From Roseovarius atlanticus (GTDB taxonomy: Bacteria > Pseudomonadota > Alphaproteobacteria > Rhodobacterales > Rhodobacteraceae), in NCBI RefSeq assembly GCF_001441615.1, contig NZ_LAXJ01000013.1:1-37667 (forward strand): DNA of 37,667 nt. Direction: 5' to 3'. The position numbers and the translations under genes were made by a program. Shown here one piece after another: positions 33,845-37,667 of the stretch. The first letter of the stretch is position 1. Each line of letters opens with the position of its first letter. Under the pieces are notes generated by a model. The model searched no databases. It worked only from the letters and a program-made list of their open reading frames with translations, and was not told where the DNA came from.

Positions 33845-34052
33845 AATGCGCCTCCGCTTCTATCGCGATCTTCAGCCATTGCCGTATCTCCGATGTGGCC
33901 CGTCTCGCGTCCTTCAGGTCTCCGAAATGACCCTGTTTGATCTGGGCATAGATTGCCTCCAGCTGGGCACGCATGTCCGACAGTTGCTGCTCGAGCGCAT
34001 CTATCGACAGCGTCACCTTGGAAGGGGTCCGATCGTGCGTGATCAGTGACAT
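33702..34052 (-). CDS. GTA gp1: small terminase subunit
   Basis: A 116-residue helical protein from the ATG at 34052 (GAGGTG about ten bases upstream; an in-frame GTG at 34064 is less likely). It contains VTLSIDALEQQLSDMRAQLE, a coiled-coil segment, and RRATSEIRQWLKIAIEAEAHFERRREKE. RcGTA gp1 has been identified as TerS, and size and position fit. It is the first gene of the GTA cluster, just downstream of the mltG terminator. Its last 47 codons are shared with the start of gp2 in a different frame. Confidence 0.85.
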   Translation of the reverse strand: MSLITHDRTPSKVTLSIDALEQQLSDMRAQLEAIYAQIKQGHFGDLKDARRATSEIRQWLKIAIEAEAHFERRREKERGIAGAYALDLDEARDSIGYRLARLRRARDAERVSGQPE

Positions 34053-34070
34053 GCGGGCCGGCACCTCGAA

Positions 34071-34099
34071 ATTTTTTCATCGCGGAAGAGTCATCTCAA
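34071..34099 (-). promoter_or_regulatory. Candidate promoter of the GTA cluster
   Basis: On the minus strand TTGAGA (34094-34099), exactly 17 bases, AAAAAT (34071-34076): five and four matches to the sigma-70 hexamers. The gp1 ATG is 19 bases beyond the -10. This is the only space free of the mltG terminator hairpin, and the -35 overlaps that terminator's T-tract. GTA promoters in relatives depend on the activator GafA, so a weak promoter here would be expected. Confidence 0.4.
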
Positions 34100-34141
34100 A
34101 AAGCAAACAGGCGACCGGTGGTCCTGCCACGGGTCGCCTGT
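34097..34141 (-). terminator. Intrinsic terminator of mltG, upstream of GTA g1
   Basis: On the minus strand a 15-pair stem with one mismatch (34127-34141 with 34107-34121, five-base loop, outer part ACAGGCGAC/GTCGCCTGT) is followed by TTGCTTTTTGAG. It separates the fabF-mltG transcript from the GTA operon and lies 71 bases after the mltG stop. Confidence 0.88.
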
Positions 34142-34211
34142 AGTTTTCAAAGAACTCGGTTAAACGTTCGTCGCGGCACCGCGCGGTGCCTCGAAGCCAT
34201 GTCCTGGGAGT

Positions 34212-35381
34212 CTACTGGTTGGCGCGCTCTGCCTCCAGCGCGCGATAGGCCGCCACGTTGCGGTTATGCTCTTCCAGCGTTTCCGCGAACAGGTGGCCGT
34301 CGCGCGGGTCCAGCGTGCGGGCCACGAAGAACACGTAATCGGTCTCTTCGGGGTTCACCGCCGCCTCGATGCTGGCGCGGCCCGGATTGGCGATGGGCGT
34401 CGGCGGCAGCCCGTCGATTACATAGGTGTTATATGGCGTCTCGGCGCGAAGCTCGCTCTGGCGCAGGCCGCGGCCCAGCACCCCCTCGCCATTCGTGATG
34501 CCATAGATCACGGTCGGGTCGGTCTGCAAACGCATCCCTTCCTTCAGGCGGTTGGTGAAGACGCTGGCGACCTGTCCGCGCTCGGTGGGCACGCCGGTTT
34601 CCTTCTCGATGATCGAGGCGAGGATCAGCGCCTCTTCGGGGGTCTCCACGGCAATGTCCGACGCCCGGTTCTGCCAGGCTTCGGTCAGGATCAGGTCCTG
34701 CGCCTCGCGCATCCGGTCGAGGATGCTCAGCCGTGTGTCGCCAACGCTGAACTCATAGCTGTTGGGCGCAAGGCTGCCTTCGGGCGGTACCGCCTCGACA
34801 TCGCCCTCCAGCGCATCCACGGCGTTCAGCGCGTTGACCACCTGCCAGCTTGTCACGCCCTCGGCCACCGCCACTCGGTAGCGCGTGTCGGCCTGCTGGC
34901 GCACGTCGGTGAACTCGGCCGGCGGCGCGACCTCCTCGGCCTGCGGGTCAAAGGCGGCGACCTCGACAAATCGGTTGGTGGCCGGATCCAGCTCGCGCAC
35001 TTCGACTTCGCTGGCGTTGACGCCGATCCGGTACACCACCTCGGTGCCACAGGTGCTGGCGCCGCCACGTGTCACGATATCGGCAATCTCGCCCATGCTG
35101 GACCCTTCGGGAATCAGCCAGCTGCCGGCCTTCAGAAGCTGCGTCTTGTCGGTGTAATCCGCACCGATGCGGAAAATCCGCTCGCTGGTGATCGCGCCCT
35201 GCTCGGCCAGGTCGGTCGAGATGCCGCGCATGGAACTGCCGCGCGGCACTTGCAGGCAAATGGGCTCTTCCAGCGGTCCTGTGGCCTGATACTCGTTCTG
35301 GCCCCACAGGATCACCCCGCCCAGCAGAAAGACCACCACCACCAGGAAGGTCAGGAAATTAGAGGCAATGTGCCGCCACAT
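34212..35381 (-). CDS. mltG: Endolytic murein transglycosylase MltG (YceG-like)
   Basis: A 389-residue inner-membrane enzyme that cuts nascent glycan strands. One transmembrane helix (about residues 7-27, FLTFLVVVVFLLGGVILWG) is followed by a LysM-like domain (CLQVPRGSSMRGISTDLAEQ). The catalytic YceG domain carries the active-site Glu in ILASIIEKETGVPTE, plus VFTNRLKEGMRLQTDPTVIYG and YNTYVIDGLPPTPIANPG. The ATG at 35381 overlaps the fabF stop (TGATG). Coupling of fabF and mltG is a common arrangement in proteobacteria. Confidence 0.94.
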   Translation of the reverse strand: MWRHIASNFLTFLVVVVFLLGGVILWGQNEYQATGPLEEPICLQVPRGSSMRGISTDLAEQGAITSERIFRIGADYTDKTQLLKAGSWLIPEGSSMGEIADIVTRGGASTCGTEVVYRIGVNASEVEVRELDPATNRFVEVAAFDPQAEEVAPPAEFTDVRQQADTRYRVAVAEGVTSWQVVNALNAVDALEGDVEAVPPEGSLAPNSYEFSVGDTRLSILDRMREAQDLILTEAWQNRASDIAVETPEEALILASIIEKETGVPTERGQVASVFTNRLKEGMRLQTDPTVIYGITNGEGVLGRGLRQSELRAETPYNTYVIDGLPPTPIANPGRASIEAAVNPEETDYVFFVARTLDPRDGHLFAETLEEHNRNVAAYRALEAERANQ

Positions 35382-36640
35382 CAGCGCACGGCCCCCAGGC
35401 AAAGACAGGCGTTCGTGCCGCCGAAGCCGAAGCTGTTGGACAGCGCCACCTTGATCTCGCGTTCATGCTTGGCATTGGCGGCAAGGTTCATCGGCGTTTC
35501 CACCGCCGGGTTGTCCAGGTTGATGGTGGGCGGTGCCACCTGGTCACGGATTGCGAGAATCGAGAAGATGCCCTCGATCGCCCCCGCTGCGCCCAGAAGG
35601 TGCCCGGTCGAGGATTTGGTCGAACTCATGGTCGCCGTCGAAGCCGCGTCGCCCAGCAGTTTCTCGACCGCCTTCAGCTCGATCGTGTCAGCCATCGTGC
35701 TGGTGCCGTGGGCGTTGATGTAATCCACGTCGCCAGGCTCGATCCCGGCGTTGCGCAGCGCGCCCTGCATGGCGCGGAATCCGCCATCGCCATCCTCGGC
35801 GGGTGCCGTGATGTGATAGGCGTCGCCCGACAGGCCATAGCCCAGCACCTCGGCATAGATCTTGGCGCCACGGGCCTTCGCGTGCTCGTATTCCTCCAGC
35901 ACGACCATGCCGGCGCCCTCGCCCATGACGAAGCCGTCGCGGTCGGCGTCATAGGGGCGGCTGGCCGCCTGCGGATCATCCGCGCGTTTCGTCGACAGCG
36001 CCTTGCAGGCGTTGAACCCCGCGATACCAATCTCGCAAATCGCCGCCTCGGCCCCGCCCGCGATCATCACGTCGGCATCGCCATGCTGGATCAGGCGCGA
36101 TGCGTCCCCGATGGCGTGCGCGCCTGTCGAACAGGCCGTCACGACCGCGTGGTTCGGCCCCTTGAAGCCGTAGCGGATGCTGACCTGCCCGCTGATCAGG
36201 TTGATCAGCGCGCCCGGAATAAAGAACGGCGAGACCCGCCGCACGCCACGGTCGCGAATAAGCAGCGTCGTTTCCTCGATCGAGCGCAGCCCGCCGATGC
36301 CGGACCCGATCATCACGCCGGTGCGCAGACGGCTTTCTTCGTCCTCGGGCAGCCAGTCGGCATCGCGCACCGCCTGTTCCGCCGCCGCCACGCCGTAGAG
36401 GATGAAGTCATCAACCTTCCGGCGCTCCTTTGGCTCCATGTAGTCCTCGGAATTGAACGTGCCGTCGCTGCCATCGCCCAGGGGCACTTCGCAGGCGTAT
36501 TTCGTGGCCACGTTCACAGGGTCGAACCGCGTGATGGTGCCCGCCCCGGACTTGCCCGCCAGAATGCGGCTCCAGCTTTCCTCCACGCCAGATGCAAGCG
36601 GGGTCACAAGACCCAAACCCGTCACGACCACTCGACGCAT
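35381..36640 (-). CDS. fabF: 3-oxoacyl-ACP synthase II
   Basis: A 419-residue beta-ketoacyl-ACP synthase for chain elongation in fatty acid synthesis, forming homodimers in the cytoplasm. The catalytic triad is Cys170 in VVTACSTGAHAIG, His311 in NAHGTSTMAD and His347 in SSTGHLLGAAG. The thiolase-fold C-terminus NSFGFGGTNACLCLG is complete. The ATG has an AGAGGG site upstream. It is the first gene of the fabF-mltG pair. The usual upstream partner acpP is not in the window; instead a HisA-like gene precedes it. Confidence 0.96.
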   Translation of the reverse strand: MRRVVVTGLGLVTPLASGVEESWSRILAGKSGAGTITRFDPVNVATKYACEVPLGDGSDGTFNSEDYMEPKERRKVDDFILYGVAAAEQAVRDADWLPEDEESRLRTGVMIGSGIGGLRSIEETTLLIRDRGVRRVSPFFIPGALINLISGQVSIRYGFKGPNHAVVTACSTGAHAIGDASRLIQHGDADVMIAGGAEAAICEIGIAGFNACKALSTKRADDPQAASRPYDADRDGFVMGEGAGMVVLEEYEHAKARGAKIYAEVLGYGLSGDAYHITAPAEDGDGGFRAMQGALRNAGIEPGDVDYINAHGTSTMADTIELKAVEKLLGDAASTATMSSTKSSTGHLLGAAGAIEGIFSILAIRDQVAPPTINLDNPAVETPMNLAANAKHEREIKVALSNSFGFGGTNACLCLGAVR

Positions 36641-36715
36641 GATGTTGCCCTCTTGTCCTACCTTCGTCGGTGTCCATACCGCGCCTTGCCTATCGGGGGC
36701 AAGGCCAACGACAAA

Positions 36716-36743
36716 GGGGCGCGGCCTTCCGCGCCCCCTTTTT
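36716..36743. terminator. Intrinsic terminator between the HisA-like gene and fabF
   Basis: GGGGCGCGG (36716-36724) pairs with CCGCGCCCC (36729-36737) around CCTT. The T-run CTTTTT is on the plus strand, and on the minus strand only TTTGTCGTT follows. It would end minus-strand transcripts of the HisA-like gene only moderately, and would block any plus-strand transcription reaching this point. Confidence 0.7.
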
Positions 36744-36760
36744 CGAAGCCGGGCTTCGGC

Positions 36761-37504
36761 TTACTGGAATTCGGCCGTCGGCTCGCGCTCGCCCTGCGCC
36801 ACCGCCAGCGCCTCTTGCAGCGAGACATCGCGCGACAGAAGCGCCCGGCCGATGATCGTGCCCGAGATGTTGGGCACGTATTTCAGGCGCGATACGTCAT
36901 CGACGCTGCGTACCGTGCCACGGGCGATGACGGAGTGCCGGGTAAGCCCCGCAAGCCCGCTGATGACGCCCAGCGTGCCGTCGCTGTCCTCGATATCGGC
37001 GTCGATATCGGTCAGGATGATACCCGCCAGCGGCGCGTCGTCGAAGGCGGCTATATAGCTATCGGGCGAGAACGCGCTTTTTGTGCGCCATCCTTCGGTC
37101 ATCACCGACCCCTGGAAGATATCGACTGCCAGCACGATCTGGTCGGGATGGAATTTTGCCAGTTCGCGCAGCGTGTCGGGGTCGTAGGCGGCCATGGTGC
37201 CGACGACGATCCGGCCCGCACCCTTGTCGATCCATTTCGTGACGCTGTCGCGCGACCGGAAACCGCCGCCAACCTGCACCGGAATGCCGACCGTGCGGAT
37301 GATCTGCTCGATCAGCGCGCTGTTGTCGCCTTCCCCCGCAAGGGCGTCAATGTCGGTGACGTGCATCCACGACGCCCCCGCCGCCACGAAGGATTTCGCG
37401 GTCTCGACAGGGTCGACATGCCAGATGACGGGTTCTTCGAGACGACCGCGCGTGAGCGACACGCATTTGCCTTTGTGCAGTTCGATGGTGGGATAGATGA
37501 TCAT
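36761..37504 (-). CDS. HisA/HisF-like TIM-barrel protein with altered active site
   Basis: A 247-residue TIM barrel closest to HisA, the isomerase that opens the ribose of ProFAR in histidine synthesis. The N-terminus reads YPTIELHKGKCVSL, where HisA has PAID-L-x-x-G. The general-base Asp8 of Thermotoga HisA is therefore Glu8 here. Asp128 (LAVDIFQGSV) sits where the second catalytic Asp is expected. The first phosphate motif is intact (VQVGGGFRS), but the second, normally AAGGI, reads IARGTVRS. It is not in a his operon. It may be a HisA paralogue with changed or lost activity. Start is the ATG at 37504; a 163-base leader includes a candidate promoter. Confidence 0.8.
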   Translation of the reverse strand: MIIYPTIELHKGKCVSLTRGRLEEPVIWHVDPVETAKSFVAAGASWMHVTDIDALAGEGDNSALIEQIIRTVGIPVQVGGGFRSRDSVTKWIDKGAGRIVVGTMAAYDPDTLRELAKFHPDQIVLAVDIFQGSVMTEGWRTKSAFSPDSYIAAFDDAPLAGIILTDIDADIEDSDGTLGVISGLAGLTRHSVIARGTVRSVDDVSRLKYVPNISGTIIGRALLSRDVSLQEALAVAQGEREPTAEFQ

Positions 37505-37600
37505 GCGTCAGTCACCTTCTGATTCGGGCGGGTCCTGCCTTGGGTACAGGCTCCGGCCCTGTTTAGACCGGCGGCCCGTGCACGCTGGTCTCAAATCGGC

Positions 37601-37630
37601 ATGATACAGTCTGTTCCCGAAGTTTTCCAA
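37601..37630 (-). promoter_or_regulatory. Candidate promoter of the HisA-like gene
   Basis: On the minus strand TTGGAA (37625-37630), 18 bases, TATCAT (37601-37606): four and five matches to consensus. The start codon is about 97 bases downstream. The region 37505-37600 holds no gene. Confidence 0.4.
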
Positions 37631-37639
37631 CGCGCAAAC

Positions 37640-37665
37640 GAAAAGACCCCGCCATTGCGGCGGGG
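37640..37665 (-). terminator. Intrinsic terminator of a gene beyond the right edge
   Basis: On the minus strand CCCCGCC (37659-37665) pairs with GGCGGGG (37647-37653) around GCAAT and is followed by TCTTTTCGTTT. It marks the end of a minus-strand transcript whose gene lies outside the window. Confidence 0.82.
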
Positions 37666-37667
37666 GC

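Noticed and set aside
19363..34052. Reading the phage-like cluster as an ordinary prophage
   Set aside because: No integrase, repressor, replication or lysis genes and no att repeats; gene order and sizes match the RcGTA cluster.
35465..37522. 685-codon plus-strand frame opposite fabF and the HisA-like gene
   Set aside because: Runs through two real genes and a terminator; no domain or start signal.

Overview
The window looks like a chromosomal segment of a marine alphaproteobacterium of the Roseobacter group (Rhodobacterales). The basis is high G+C with strong third-position bias, a complete RcGTA-type gene transfer agent (GTA) cluster in canonical order, a pyruvate dehydrogenase operon whose E1-beta carries its own lipoyl domain, a non-pyrrolysine MttB-family methyltransferase, and short G+C-rich palindromic repeats. 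No tRNA, rRNA, CRISPR array, insertion sequence or integrase gene is visible. Species-level identity cannot be read from the sequence alone.

Left part (1-11.3 kb): citramalate synthase (cut by the left edge) and cysteinyl-tRNA synthetase on the minus strand; a SoxR unit in which soxR diverges from a VOC protein plus EamA exporter pair, with a near-perfect SoxR box inside a 19-bp-spaced promoter; a PLP aminotransferase; a 27-residue membrane peptide gene with its own terminator; an MttB-like methyltransferase; a repeat-filled gap; an AidB-like acyl-CoA dehydrogenase; an FtsB-like division protein and two small unknown proteins.

Middle (11.3-19.3 kb): the pyruvate dehydrogenase operon pdhA, a secreted unknown protein, pdhB, pdhC, ended by a strong terminator. 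After it come a PF03773-type permease and a lipoprotein with a possible Cys-His-Asp triad on the minus strand, then cysE diverging from a DksA/TraR zinc-finger gene. A palindromic repeat found in two intergenic regions also lies in frame inside the pdhC linker.

Right part (19.4-34.1 kb, minus strand): GTA genes g1 to g15 (small and large terminase, portal, g3.5, protease, HK97 capsid, head-tail connectors, tail tube, chaperones, tape measure, baseplate/fiber hub and NlpC/P60 peptidase). Most junctions are ATGA overlaps. The cluster is not continuous: between terminase g2 and portal g3 there is an unknown gene on the opposite strand, a strong terminator facing the g2 transcript, and an A+T-rich regulatory-looking stretch. 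This suggests that the GTA is split into two transcription units. Upstream of the GTA lie mltG and fabF (cell wall and fatty acid synthesis), and a HisA-like protein with an altered catalytic Asp.

The observations most worth pursuing are the split GTA with its embedded gene, the SoxR-controlled efflux/VOC pair, the palindromic element inside pdhC, the palindromic operator at pdhA, and the HisA-like paralogue.
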